Numbered from the stretch's first letter, positions 25,749 through 34,269 are shown. The stretch: 45,592 bases of DNA from an uncultured Clostridium sp. (GCA_947165355.1 CAMUZZ010000006.1:1-45592); one strand, 5' to 3'. Notes: generated by a model from the letters alone, not told the origin. Translations and numbers: made by a program.

Positions 25749-26231
25749 TTAATGTCCATTATTAATTAAATGACATGGATAATTACCATTTTTTAATACC
25801 TCTTTTATAACAGAAGGTCTAATGTCATATTTGTCTAGTTCATTTAATGATAGCCATTCATATTGAACTACTTTGTCCTTTTTGGTATTTTCAACATTAT
25901 GCAATGTTTCAAGAATTTTTTTATCTTCATCGTTCTTAAACTCCGCTCTGTATACGAATAAGATTTCATGAAACTTTTTATTATCTAATTCAAAAAAATT
26001 TTCCACAGAAGCCATATATTCCTTTATTTCAACTTCCTTACCAAGTTCCTCTTTAATTTCTCTTTTTACTGTTTTATCGGAACTTTCGCGAATTTTAACT
26101 CTGCCTCCTATTAAAGCATAATAAACATCGGCTGGATTCTTATGAAATAAAACTTTTCCGCCATGAATAATGATTCCTGCGGCTCTACAATTAAATCTTC
26201 CGCCTTCTAAATCAAATGTTAAATCTTCCAT
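25749..26231 (-). CDS. Nudix hydrolase (160 aa)
   Basis: A pyrophosphohydrolase with a complete Nudix box: Gly43 and Glu49 in GRVKIRE, then REIKEELG (57-64), giving GX5EX7REUXEEXG. The N-terminus (FNCRAAGIIIHGGKVLFHK) and C-terminal VVQYEWLSLNELDKYDIRP are typical of small MutT-like proteins. Substrate unknown. GAAGGAAATA lies before the ATG. It lies between the HelD-like pseudogene and the R1 copy. Confidence 0.88.
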   Translation of the reverse strand: MEDLTFDLEGGRFNCRAAGIIIHGGKVLFHKNPADVYYALIGGRVKIRESSDKTVKREIKEELGKEVEIKEYMASVENFFELDNKKFHEILFVYRAEFKNDEDKKILETLHNVENTKKDKVVQYEWLSLNELDKYDIRPSVIKEVLKNGNYPCHLINNGH

Positions 26232-26298
26232 TATTTCCTTCTTTCTTATATCTAGTATATATTAAACCGCTTATTATTATCTAGATATATTTATATTT

Positions 26299-28504
26299 TT
26301 ATTTAATTTTTTGCTCCGTCCCCAAAATTGAAGTTAGGTTTCCGGTATAAAATATGTCTAGCTTACTCATGGCTCTTGTTATAGTTACATATAGTAATTT
26401 TATATCTAAACTGCTATTCGTATATTTTGTATCGCTTGCATTAGAAATAATTACACAGTCGAACTCAAGTCCCTTTGCCAAGTACGAAGGAACTATAGAA
26501 ATTCCAGCGTTATACTCTGAATCTTTACCTCTTATTAGTTTTACATCCTGTCTAACTTTTGATAATCTCTTTTCAATCAACTCGCACTCATTCATGTCTT
26601 TTGCAATTATAGCTATAGACTTATACCCTTCGCTTAAATGCTCATCTATTTTTTTGCTTATAGTATCAATCAATAAATCATCATCCTTAAATTCATTTAT
26701 AGTTATTGAATTTTTTCTATCAATTACTGGCTCTCCTCTTACTATAAATTCTTTTTCAAATTCTGGCAGATGGTCTATAACACCATTTGCTACATCCATT
26801 ATTTCTTTTGTTGTTCTGTATGTTTTACTTAGCGTTGTATATCTAGTTTTTACATCAGCAAACTCAACATCAATAAATCTTTTCCAGTTTTCTATTCCAC
26901 GGTAGTAGTGAACCCCCTGTGCAATGTCACCTAAAATTGTCATCGAATTACTGCCCAGAATCGTTTTTAAAACATCAAATTGGAACTCTCCATAATCTTG
27001 TGCTTCGTCAATTACAACATGCTTAATTTTGCATTTATCCTTTACACCATATATTTTAGTTTGGATGTACATAATTGGAGCCAAATCTTCAAACGAAACC
27101 TCATTGTTTTGCAAATTCTTAAGTGTATTCTTTTTTAGATATTTAAACACATCACTTGAATCATCCATATAATATTTTATGAAATCTTCATAATACTTAA
27201 CGCAGTCATTTTTAGATATTTCGCTCAAATATTCTTTTATTATTTTCTTTTGACCTTTTTCTAGTAACTGTATAGTCTTGTCAAACTCATCGTAAACCCT
27301 TGCTCTTTCTTCGCCAACAAAATTTCTTATCTTGGTACTTCTCTTTTCTTTAAGTTCATCAATTATTCCAACCGCTGCTCTATTTAACGCAGATACCATA
27401 TTTTTTTCAATTTCATTTATTCTTGAATTAAAATTGTACATTTTATAAGTGTGCTTGAATAAATGATTTATCTCGTCGTATTTCATAATTATCTTACCAT
27501 CAAAGCAGAAATCCTTTTTAGGAATATAATTATCTTCAACATTTTTTAAATAATTATCTATTATTTTCTTAAAGTTTATTGATGCCTTGAATTTTGATTC
27601 TTGTATCATTACATCAATATTTCCGTCCGTTTATATCGTTAAATTCTTTGTTTACTATAATTACAAGCTTTTCGTTGTTATCGGATATTTTTAATTTTTT
27701 ACCAATTACATCATAAGCAAAATCTTCAAATGTACATTGCTTAACATCGTCAACACCTAAATCTGGAAGAATGTTTGAAATGTAATTTAAAAAGAACTTT
27801 GTAGGTGCAATAATCATAAACTCGTTTGGTTTAAATTCTTTTTCATAGTTGTAAATTAAGTATGCAATTCTGTGAAGTGCAATAGTTGTTTTTCCGCTTC
27901 CAGCCACACCTTGAACAATTAACGGACTATTAATGTCTGCTCTAATTATTTTATTTTGCTCATCTTGAATTGTAGCAACAATATTTTTAAGTCTATCATC
28001 TGCTTTTTCTTCCAAAGCATTTTGAAGCAACTCATCATTACCTGTAACATTTATATTTACATACTTCTTAAGCTTCTGGTTTTCTATAATATATTGTCTT
28101 TTTAGAAATATTTCACCCTTTATTTTTTCGCCTAAACACTCATATTCTGCTGGGCCAATTTTTCCTTCATAGTATAAATTCGCTATTGGCGCTCTCCAGT
28201 CAACTATTATTGGATATGCAGTTTTATTGTCCAGCAATGAAATCTTTCCAATATAAAATTTTTCAAGCTGCTTAAAATTTTCTTTAAAATCCATCCTTGC
28301 AAAGTAGGGCTTATCTTTTATCTTCTTTATATCCTCTAGTTTCTTTACTTGAGCCATTAGCACATTTGCTTTTGCAATATTTTCCATATCGTAATTCATG
28401 TTTGAATTACTTAATGATTCCTCAATTGTAGTTTCCTCTTCTTTAATTTTTTTAAGAATTTCTTTTAGCTTTTGCTTTTCTTCTAAAAATATTTCTTCGT
28501 CCAC
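26299..28504 (-). pseudogene. HelD-like UvrD-family helicase, split by one frameshift
   Basis: Two adjacent frames make one HelD/IV-type superfamily 1 helicase, whose known member HelD recycles stalled RNA polymerase. The N-terminal frame (27614-28504, GTG start with AGGAGG) has the coiled-coil start, VDWRAPIANLYYEGKIG and Walker A QGVAGSGKTTIALHR. The second (26299-27609) has VIDEAQDYGEFQ, TLSKTYRTTKEIMDVAN and VTITRAMSKL. Removing one A at 27620-27622 reads through DINGR-N-IDVMIQESKFK and yields 734 residues, close to the family length. The last residues, ILGTEQKIK, are encoded by repeat R2. It may be a true pseudogene or an assembly error. Confidence 0.82.
26305..26335. repeat. Dispersed repeat R2, copy 3 (inside the helicase 3' end)
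   Basis: AATTTTTTGCTCCGTCCCCA followed by AAATTGAAGTT, identical to the 20765 copy. In the minus-strand helicase frame it encodes ILGTEQKIK and then a stop. Confidence 0.8.
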
Positions 28505-28573
28505 CTATTTACCTCCTAGTACTTTTACATACGACCAGTAAGAAACGAAATTTTTTGTATATATTTTATACTT

Positions 28574-29212
28574 TTAAAGTTCTATCGCTCTTTTGCATCT
28601 ATCAAAAAATTCATCCTTATTATCAATTAATCTTTGCAATTCGTTTAAATACTCAAAATATTTTTTATCTTCAACATAGTACTTGTCTACAGCATAACCG
28701 CCTTTACCAAATTTGTTTATTGCATGCTCATAAACTCTTTGAATTTGCTGCTCCTGATTTAATTCTTTGTAGTGTTCTAATCCGTACTCGTATGATCTTT
28801 TCATAAATACATCAACATCAACATTTTTATCTGCAGATGCTAATATCTTTCCGTAAAGATTTCGTGGTACGCCCCCTTTTGATGATCTGTGGTCTTCAAT
28901 TGCCTGCCTTATTTCTTCTCTCTGTTCATCGTTAAAGAATTGTTTTAATTTTTCATCTTCAATCATCCATTTTGCTGAAACTTTTTCATGATTTTCTCTA
29001 TCGATGTGGTCCCCTATATCGTGGTATGCAACAGCTGTATATAACATGTCGAAATTTAAATTGCTTTTGTATGGCCCTGAAATTTCAAAAGCTCTTTCTA
29101 AAACTGTTCTTATGTGATTAATATCGTGTGCCTTTCCATTTAAATTGTAAACTGGAAATACTTTATTTTGTATGTATTCCAATAGCTCTGCTGTAACGAT
29201 GTTCTCGTACAT
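28574..29212 (-). CDS. HD-domain hydrolase (212 aa)
   Basis: A third HD superfamily protein in this window. Ligand motifs: KAHDINHIRTVLERA (His), TAVAYHDIGDHID (HD pair), ENHEKVSAKWM (His), AIEDHRSSKGG (His) and ILASADKNVDVDVF (Asp). The C-terminal 60 residues are helical and charged. Substrate unknown; this layout resembles HD hydrolases annotated as phosphohydrolases in Clostridia. GGGAGG precedes the ATG by 9 nt. Confidence 0.85.
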   Translation of the reverse strand: MYENIVTAELLEYIQNKVFPVYNLNGKAHDINHIRTVLERAFEISGPYKSNLNFDMLYTAVAYHDIGDHIDRENHEKVSAKWMIEDEKLKQFFNDEQREEIRQAIEDHRSSKGGVPRNLYGKILASADKNVDVDVFMKRSYEYGLEHYKELNQEQQIQRVYEHAINKFGKGGYAVDKYYVEDKKYFEYLNELQRLIDNKDEFFDRCKRAIEL

Positions 29213-29335
29213 TTTTCTAACCTCCCAATATTTAATGTGTTTGCAGTTAAATTAGACTATACGATTTTTTTAATCCCCTCCTTATTATTAATTTCACCAA
29301 CCTCCGTTAGCGTTATTACAAAGCCCACTCAGCAC

Positions 29336-29372
29336 AAAAATACCAAGTATTTAAAATAATACTTGGTATTTA
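29336..29372 (-). terminator. Terminator of the 5S-like RNA gene
   Basis: AATACCAAGTATT pairs with AATACTTGGTATT and is followed on the minus strand by TTTTTGTG. Confidence 0.85.
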
Positions 29373-29516
29373 TATGATTGTATTTAGAACTTATATAGTG
29401 TGCCAATCTAGTTTTGCAATACTTAACAATGATACATAAATCATATAAATACTGAAAAAGTAGAGTTTGACTACTGTGTTCGGAATGGTTACAGGTATCC
29501 CTCTAAATTCGTGATT
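29373..29516 (-). ncRNA. Stand-alone 5S rRNA-like small RNA
   Basis: On the minus strand the RNA reads AGAGGGATACCTGTAACC, then CATTCCGAACACAGTAGTCA, a near match to the universal 5S rRNA region (helix III and loop C, CCGAACACAGNAGUUAAGC). The helices still pair although their sequence differs from 5S: TAGAG/CTCTA (helix II), CTGT/ACAG (helix III), CAGTATTT/AAGTATTG and ATGAT/ATCAT (helix IV-V position), and partly CAAATC/GATTGG (helix I). Canonical loop E is not visible. A promoter and terminator flank it, and no 16S or 23S gene is near. It could be a diverged 5S copy or a 5S-derived regulatory RNA. Confidence 0.65.
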
Positions 29517-29519
29517 TGA

Positions 29520-29548
29520 ATTCTAATATAAAAACAACCAAAAGTCAA
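29520..29548 (-). promoter_or_regulatory. Sigma-A promoter of the 5S-like RNA
   Basis: TTGACT (29543-29548), 17-bp spacer, TAGAAT (29520-29525). The predicted start is near 29513, exactly where the 5S-like sequence begins. Confidence 0.75.
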
Positions 29549-29603
29549 TAGAATTTAAGAAAAATCGATATAAATAAAAAGAATGACGCTATAACTTAAA
29601 ACA

Positions 29604-29640
29604 AAAAAGCTGGCTTCAAAAAGAAACCAGCTTTTTCACG
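29604..29640 (-). terminator. Terminator after the 520-aa orphan
   Basis: AAAAAGCTGG pairs with CCAGCTTTTT around 13 nt. Confidence 0.85.
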
Positions 29641-29652
29641 TTACACTGAATT

Positions 29653-31215
29653 TTACTTTGCATCATGAAGAATCATCTTAAAGAACTCCATCATAAACTT
29701 TATTCCAAGCATAGAATAGCCGAAAGACATTCCTATGTTTTTCATAACAGTATTAGAAATCCCTCCTTTATTCATCTTGGAAGCATTATTAATCTTAGAA
29801 ATACCTCTGCAAATGTAGTTTCCGAATTCGAACGAATCAGCGCTCTCTTTCAAGTACGCCAGCATTTCGGATCTTACTTCATTATTCGAAATCTCCTCGT
29901 TAGAAAACAATTCTTCGTCAGAAATATACGAATACATATCTTTTGCAAACTTTTTCAAGATTTCATTAATGCGATGAACAACACGCATAATGTCTGCTGT
30001 AGCATTGTAGGGATTAGCCTTTTCTGAATTTTCATCGTAGCTCAAAGCCAAAAAATCCTCAAGAAAAGCTTTTTCATTGCTCTGCCAATCGTAAATATCT
30101 GGGAACAAAGACGAATAAGCCTCATACGAACCTGAATCATTTCTCAGATTGCCGTAAATTGGAATATTATCCAGAATGGAAAATTGATACTCCAGCTTAT
30201 GAGCATACTCGCTAATCTCCTTACCTAAGGTAGGATACGCTTCATCTGGATTCATCTTGCTCTTCTTGATAGGCTTTCCAACATACTTGTGCGCGATTTT
30301 GGAAATACTGCTGCAAACTGCTTTTAGAACTGGAAAATAACCGTGTGCTAGAGCATCATTCATGGCACATGCATACGTTAGCTCTCTTAGGACATTTCGA
30401 CTATAGTCACCAATGTGAACGTACTTAGTTAAATTGTCCATGAAAAGTCCACCAAGGTTTTCACCAATAAACCTTTCAATTGCTTCGTAATAGTCTGCTT
30501 CTGTGTCGTACATGATGCTCATTATTCTCATGAAGTCCTCATTGTCAAACCTTTGAGCAACTTTCATAAGGTTATCAACATCATCTGCATTCATAGTTTC
30601 GCGAATCTCGTCCATCTTTCCGCTAGGAAGAAAGTTTATTAAATAAACCATCCAGGAAATTTCAACGAGAACGCTTATTGATGCCAATCCAAATTCGCCA
30701 AAGAACTGTCCAAAAGTTTCTGATGCATCGAAAAATGCACCATCTAAGTTACAAATGGCCATATCTCTTGGATCAATAATTTTTGCGATGTCTTCTTCGT
30801 CATCATCCTCATGAGATTTTTTTTCATTGCTGTTATCAGCATCTTTTGCCTTGCTCTTGTTGTACTCTTCGATTTCCTCATTTAAACACTTCATGTCACA
30901 AATGAAATTTTGGACATCATTCAGGAAACCGTCCAGCTCAGTTAAGAGTTCTTGCATTTCTGTTACGTCTTTTCCGCTCTGTCCTGCCTTTTCAACCTCT
31001 TTTCGAAGATTAAAAAGACTTGCTCTAGCAGATGCAACATCAGCCTCGGAAGTAGTATCGGCAAGCTTGGTTGTAATTTCTACAGCTTGATCTTTCACCC
31101 ACTTCTCGAAGTCTTTGTCTACTGCCTTAGGATTGCTAGCAGAGTTAACCTTTCCAGCATCCCCCGTTTTGATTGCAGAATTAATATCTGCATTCCGTTC
31201 AGTGTCTCGTTTCAT
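29653..31215 (-). CDS. Orphan 520-aa protein
   Basis: I recognise no family. Visible parts: an Ala/Glu/Lys-rich helical N-terminus likely to form a coiled coil (about 30-125), a very acidic segment (KSHEDDDEEDIAKIIDPRD, about 133-151), a hydrophobic stretch that may be membrane-associated (about 175-197), a long mixed helical region, and a hydrophobic C-terminus (FGYSMLGIKFMMEFFKMIL). GGAGAGG lies about 11 nt before the ATG. A sigma-A promoter is about 90-117 nt upstream and a terminator follows, so it is a single-gene unit. Codon use appears richer in G+C than in core neighbours. Confidence 0.75.
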   Translation of the reverse strand: MKRDTERNADINSAIKTGDAGKVNSASNPKAVDKDFEKWVKDQAVEITTKLADTTSEADVASARASLFNLRKEVEKAGQSGKDVTEMQELLTELDGFLNDVQNFICDMKCLNEEIEEYNKSKAKDADNSNEKKSHEDDDEEDIAKIIDPRDMAICNLDGAFFDASETFGQFFGEFGLASISVLVEISWMVYLINFLPSGKMDEIRETMNADDVDNLMKVAQRFDNEDFMRIMSIMYDTEADYYEAIERFIGENLGGLFMDNLTKYVHIGDYSRNVLRELTYACAMNDALAHGYFPVLKAVCSSISKIAHKYVGKPIKKSKMNPDEAYPTLGKEISEYAHKLEYQFSILDNIPIYGNLRNDSGSYEAYSSLFPDIYDWQSNEKAFLEDFLALSYDENSEKANPYNATADIMRVVHRINEILKKFAKDMYSYISDEELFSNEEISNNEVRSEMLAYLKESADSFEFGNYICRGISKINNASKMNKGGISNTVMKNIGMSFGYSMLGIKFMMEFFKMILHDAK

Positions 31216-31303
31216 GAATAATCATCCTCTCCATAGTTATTTAACTTGCTGATTTCTCTAAAGGTGTATCGCATGGAAATCATAAGTTATTCGAGACATT
31301 GAC

Positions 31304-31332
31304 ATAATATCATATTTTACCGTATAAGTCAA
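31304..31332 (-). promoter_or_regulatory. Sigma-A promoter of the 520-aa orphan
   Basis: TTGACT (31327-31332), 17-bp spacer, TATTAT (31304-31309). It lies in a 330-bp gap whose other side holds the plus-strand promoter at 31463; nothing else was recognised there. Confidence 0.7.
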
Positions 31333-31462
31333 TCAAATCGGCTATACACATAGCTTTGGTATAATTAATATACTGTTTATGTAAAATGTGGTGGTTGCTA
31401 AAAACAGGCTTTATAACTTACAATACGTTACATATACTAATCAACAAAATCATTGTTTTAAG

Positions 31463-31491
31463 TTGTTTTTTTAACATTTCTCTGTTATAAT
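31463..31491 (+). promoter_or_regulatory. Sigma-A promoter of the 64-aa orphan
   Basis: TTGTTT (31463-31468), 17-bp spacer, TATAAT (31486-31491). Confidence 0.7.
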
Positions 31492-31547
31492 GAATGGCAA
31501 TTACTCTCGTAATTCTATACAAATTCGACTAAAGGAGGTAATTTTCT

Positions 31548-31742
31548 ATGTCGACCACAAAAGTGCCTGTTCAAGGAACGCTAAATCCACCCGATACTGA
31601 CAAAAATGCTCGAATTGCTTTTCGGTACAAACTAAAGCATTTAATTGAGCAAGGTATCAGCAGAAAGGCGCTCACACCTGAGGAGTCTATTAGACTTTCA
31701 AAAATTGTTGATGAGTTATGTCCGGATTTGCCAGACGACTAA
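31548..31742 (+). CDS. Orphan 64-aa protein
   Basis: Unrecognised 64-residue protein with a Pro-rich start (VPVQGTLNPPDTD), a basic helical middle (RIAFRYKLKHLIEQG) and an acidic end (VDELCPDLPDD). AAAGGAGG lies about 9 nt before the ATG, and a strong promoter and terminator bound it, so it is very likely expressed. Codon use is richer in G+C than in the following PF06695 gene. It could be a small regulator or adaptor, but nothing in the sequence proves that. Confidence 0.7.
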   Translation: MSTTKVPVQGTLNPPDTDKNARIAFRYKLKHLIEQGISRKALTPEESIRLSKIVDELCPDLPDD

Positions 31743-31750
31743 AACAGCAT

Positions 31751-31783
31751 CATCCTCGCAAGTTATACTGCGGGGATTTTTTA
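31751..31783 (+). terminator. Terminator after the 64-aa orphan
   Basis: ATCCTCGCA pairs with TGCGGGGAT, allowing one G-U pair, followed by TTTTTT. Confidence 0.85.
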
Positions 31784-31831
31784 TACATTTTTATAAACTA
31801 CTGCAAATAAAAAAGGTATATAAAATTCTAG

Positions 31832-31860
31832 TAGACTTTTAAAAAAACTTATAGTAAAAT
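31832..31860 (+). promoter_or_regulatory. Candidate promoter of the PF06695 gene
   Basis: TAGACT (31832-31837), 17-bp spacer, TAAAAT (31855-31860). The -35 is poor. Confidence 0.4.
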
Positions 31861-31897
31861 TATTTTCGATTCGATAAATTATTAAAAGGAGAAAAAA

Positions 31898-32389
31898 ATG
31901 TTTAAGAAATTATTAGTAGTATTTTTAATATCAATGGTTCCTCTTGTAGAATTGAGAGGTGCTGTACCATTTGGACTAAGTCCTGCTATGGGAGATCCGC
32001 TTCCATTATTGCCACTTTACGCAACTTGTATTATTGGTAATATGCTACCTGTTCCATTTATTTTCTTTTTTGCAAGAAAAGTTTTAATATGGGGATCTGA
32101 TAAAAAGTTTATTGGTAAATTTTTTACTTGGTGCCTAAAAAAAGGTGAAAAAGGTGGAAAAAAATTACAAGAAAAAGCTGGTCGTGGTTTATACTTCGCT
32201 CTATTTTTATTTGTTGGAATCCCACTACCTGGTACAGGTGCATGGACAGGAACTTTAGCTGCAAGCTTTTTAGATATGGATTTTAAGAAAAGTAGTGCAG
32301 CTGTTATGGCTGGTGTTGTTATGGCAGGTATTATAATGGGACTTGCCTCTGCAGGAGTATTTGGTGCAGCAGGAACATTGTTTAATTAA
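31898..32389 (+). CDS. Putative small multidrug export family (PF06695) membrane protein
   Basis: A 163-residue integral membrane protein. Characteristic motifs are VPLVELRGAVPFGL, CIIGNMLPVPFIFFFARK and GIPLPGTGAWTGTLAAS, a set typical of the family annotated as small multidrug export protein. Four or five hydrophobic segments are visible, with a basic Gly/Lys cytoplasmic loop (KKGEKGGKKLQEKAGRG). AAAGGAG precedes the ATG by 7 nt. The transport function of the family is weakly supported, so the product name should be read with care. Confidence 0.88.
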   Translation: MFKKLLVVFLISMVPLVELRGAVPFGLSPAMGDPLPLLPLYATCIIGNMLPVPFIFFFARKVLIWGSDKKFIGKFFTWCLKKGEKGGKKLQEKAGRGLYFALFLFVGIPLPGTGAWTGTLAASFLDMDFKKSSAAVMAGVVMAGIIMGLASAGVFGAAGTLFN

Positions 32390-32434
32390 ATTTTCTATGT
32401 ATGTTTAGAAACTATATATTTTAGTAAACAAACA

Positions 32435-32468
32435 CTATCAGGATATGTTAAATATTCTGATTTTTTTG
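32435..32468 (+). terminator. Terminator after the PF06695 gene
   Basis: ATCAG.ATAT pairs with ATAT.CTGAT, followed by TTTTTTTGTT. Confidence 0.8.
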
Positions 32469-32500
32469 TTACTGAAATATGGCTATACAAATGGATAAAA

Positions 32501-32529
32501 TTGCATAAATATAATAAAAATGTTATAAT
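32501..32529 (+). promoter_or_regulatory. Sigma-A promoter of the 112-aa orphan
   Basis: TTGCAT (32501-32506), 17-bp spacer, TATAAT (32524-32529). The leader of about 130 nt contains a CAGAGC/GCTCTG hairpin at about 32586-32603. Confidence 0.75.
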
Positions 32530-32667
32530 ATTAGTGTGGATTACTTTTGTATCCATTTAAGGAAGGAGTATTTCTCTTTCCCCGTACAGAGCTTTTATGC
32601 TCTGCCTTAGCTTTACTTAGGTCGGGTAAAGTTATTGATTTCCAACGACTGCAGAAGGAGAAACAAA

Positions 32668-33006
32668 ATGTCGGATAGAAAGACAAAATCCAAATCCAAG
32701 CCCTTGTCCAAGCGGACAAAAAAGCTGTTAAAGCTTTCCGCGCAAGATATTATGCTTGGTCTCTTCAACCTGTGGGCGTTCTACAAGTTTGGGAGGAGTG
32801 TTCATCACCACCTCAAAGTTGTAGTTGCAGCTCTTCTCGTAATTCAGATAATTACTGTTTTTGCGTTATTTTCGCAATTGATAAATCTGGATCATTGGAA
32901 GAGAAAGACTAGACTCCATGAAGAAACATGCAATATTATTTGCATCATCTTTGCTGGTATGAGTCTTCTCTTAGTGTTTACAACATTATTTTTGGTAATG
33001 ATGTAA
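32668..33006 (+). CDS. Orphan two-helix membrane protein (112 aa)
   Basis: Unrecognised. From the ATG at 32668, which follows AGAAGGAG by 7 nt, it has 112 residues: a very basic N-terminus (DRKTKSKSKPLSKRTKKLLK), a hydrophobic segment around KVVVAALLVIQIITVFALFS and a second around CIIFAGMSLLLVFTTLFLVMM. The open frame starts at 32635, but those codons lie before the ribosome binding site. The leader is long and structured. Codon use differs from neighbours as in the other orphans. Role unknown. Confidence 0.72.
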   Translation: MSDRKTKSKSKPLSKRTKKLLKLSAQDIMLGLFNLWAFYKFGRSVHHHLKVVVAALLVIQIITVFALFSQLINLDHWKRKTRLHEETCNIICIIFAGMSLLLVFTTLFLVMM

Positions 33007-33016
33007 ACTACGACTT

Positions 33017-33056
33017 ACCGCCTAGTGCATCTGCACCAGGCGGTTTTCTTTTTATT
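33017..33056. terminator. Bidirectional terminator between the 32668 gene and pyrB
   Basis: ACCGCCT.GTGCA pairs with TGCAC.AGGCGGT, followed by TTTTCTTTTTATTTT. Genes converge here. Confidence 0.85.
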
Positions 33057-34125
33057 TTATTTCATTTTCGCAATATACACACTTATACTTTTTATCAACA
33101 ACTGTAGCTAAGCTCTTAATTCCTCTTTGAGTATTAACAACACATCTATGGTTTGAACATTTATTGTTTATTTCAATTGCATTTTCTGTATTGTTATTTT
33201 TATCTTCTTTTTTTAGTTCACTAAGAAGTTTTAGTATTATAGCCATTCTCATATATCTTCCATTTTCTGCTTGTTCAAAGTAACATGCTCTTGGATCATC
33301 ATCTACATCAACATCTATCTCATTTACACGTGGTAATGGATGTAATATTGATAAATCTTGTTTAGCATTTTTTAATTTATCCTTATTTAAAACGTATACA
33401 TCCTTTAATCTTTCGAATTCGTCTTTATTTTCGAAACGCTCTTGTTGAATTCTTGTCATATACAAAATATCTAAGTCTGCTATACTATTTTCTAAATTAT
33501 CCGTCTCGATGTATTCCATGTTATTTTTTTTCATAACATCCTTTTTAATATATTCTGGCATTCTTAATTCTTTTGGCGATATTAGAACAAACTTAATTTT
33601 TTTGTACCTTGAAAAAGCAACAACTAAAGAGTGTACTGTTCTTCCATATTTTAAATCACCACATAATCCAATTGTTAAATTATCAAGTCTTCCTTTTTCT
33701 TTATTTATTGTTAATAAATCGAGTAAAGTTTGAGTAGGATGATTATGTCCTCCATCCCCTGCATTAATTATTGGAACTTTTGAATTCTGTATTGCCACAT
33801 ATGCAGCACCATCGTTTGGATGTCTCATTGTAATTATATCAGAATATCTACTAACAACTTGAATTGTATCTGCAAGAGATTCTCCTTTTGCTGTTGAACT
33901 ATTTTGTGCAGAAGAAAACCCAATTACTTTTCCGCCTAAGCTACACATAGCTGATTCGAAACTAAGCCTTGTTCGTGTACTTGGTTCAAAAAATAATGTG
34001 GCCAAAATCTTTCCTTCACACTTTTTACTATATTTTTCCATATTATTACTAATGTCTTTAGAAACTTCAATTAATTCATCAATTTCTTCTTTTGAAAAAT
34101 CTTCAATTCCATTTAAATACTTCAT
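33052..34125 (-). CDS. pyrB: Aspartate carbamoyltransferase with a C-terminal PyrI-type zinc tail
   Basis: Catalyses carbamoyl phosphate plus aspartate to carbamoyl aspartate. The catalytic part shows [39 protein letters not shown] and [16 protein letters not shown]. Beyond residue about 305 there is a linker and then C323-x4-C328 and C349-x2-C352 (NKCSNHRC ... [10 protein letters not shown]), matching the zinc-binding end of PyrI (Cys109, 114, 138 and 141 in E. coli), without PyrI's nucleotide-binding domain. The open frame begins at 34149; AAAGGA precedes the ATG at 34123-34125. It follows pyrE across a terminator, so expression may be separate or attenuated. Confidence 0.93.
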   Translation of the reverse strand: MKYLNGIEDFSKEEIDELIEVSKDISNNMEKYSKKCEGKILATLFFEPSTRTRLSFESAMCSLGGKVIGFSSAQNSSTAKGESLADTIQVVSRYSDIITMRHPNDGAAYVAIQNSKVPIINAGDGGHNHPTQTLLDLLTINKEKGRLDNLTIGLCGDLKYGRTVHSLVVAFSRYKKIKFVLISPKELRMPEYIKKDVMKKNNMEYIETDNLENSIADLDILYMTRIQQERFENKDEFERLKDVYVLNKDKLKNAKQDLSILHPLPRVNEIDVDVDDDPRACYFEQAENGRYMRMAIILKLLSELKKEDKNNNTENAIEINNKCSNHRCVVNTQRGIKSLATVVDKKYKCVYCENEIK

Positions 34126-34205
34126 TTTATTTTTCCTTTCGTATTTCACATTTATTACTTATGTAAAAATTTTAAACTAAACTTACGTAAATATTCCAAA
34201 AAAAT

Positions 34206-34262
34206 AGACTCTGGAGCATAAACTATGTTGAATTGTAATTCGAATTTTATGCCCCTCGGTCT
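34206..34262 (-). terminator. Internal terminator or attenuator between pyrE and pyrB
   Basis: On the minus strand AGACCGAGGGGCATAAA pairs, with an interior mismatch, with TTTATGCTCCAGAGTCT, followed by ATTTTTTT. It lies inside an otherwise single-strand pyr cluster. Confidence 0.7.
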
Positions 34263-34269
34263 TATTTTA

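Noticed and set aside
26354..26905. Plus-strand 183-aa frame over the helicase
   Set aside because: It lies wholly within well-conserved helicase coding sequence on the other strand and has the Ser/Ile/Phe-rich makeup of a shadow frame.
29213..29330. A short leader peptide before the 28574 HD gene
   Set aside because: A GTG frame of about 16 codons with an upstream GGAGG exists at roughly 29250-29300, but nothing else supports it.
29600..30030. Plus-strand 120-aa frame over the 520-aa orphan
   Set aside because: No ribosome binding site, and the opposite strand has promoter, start site, long frame and terminator.
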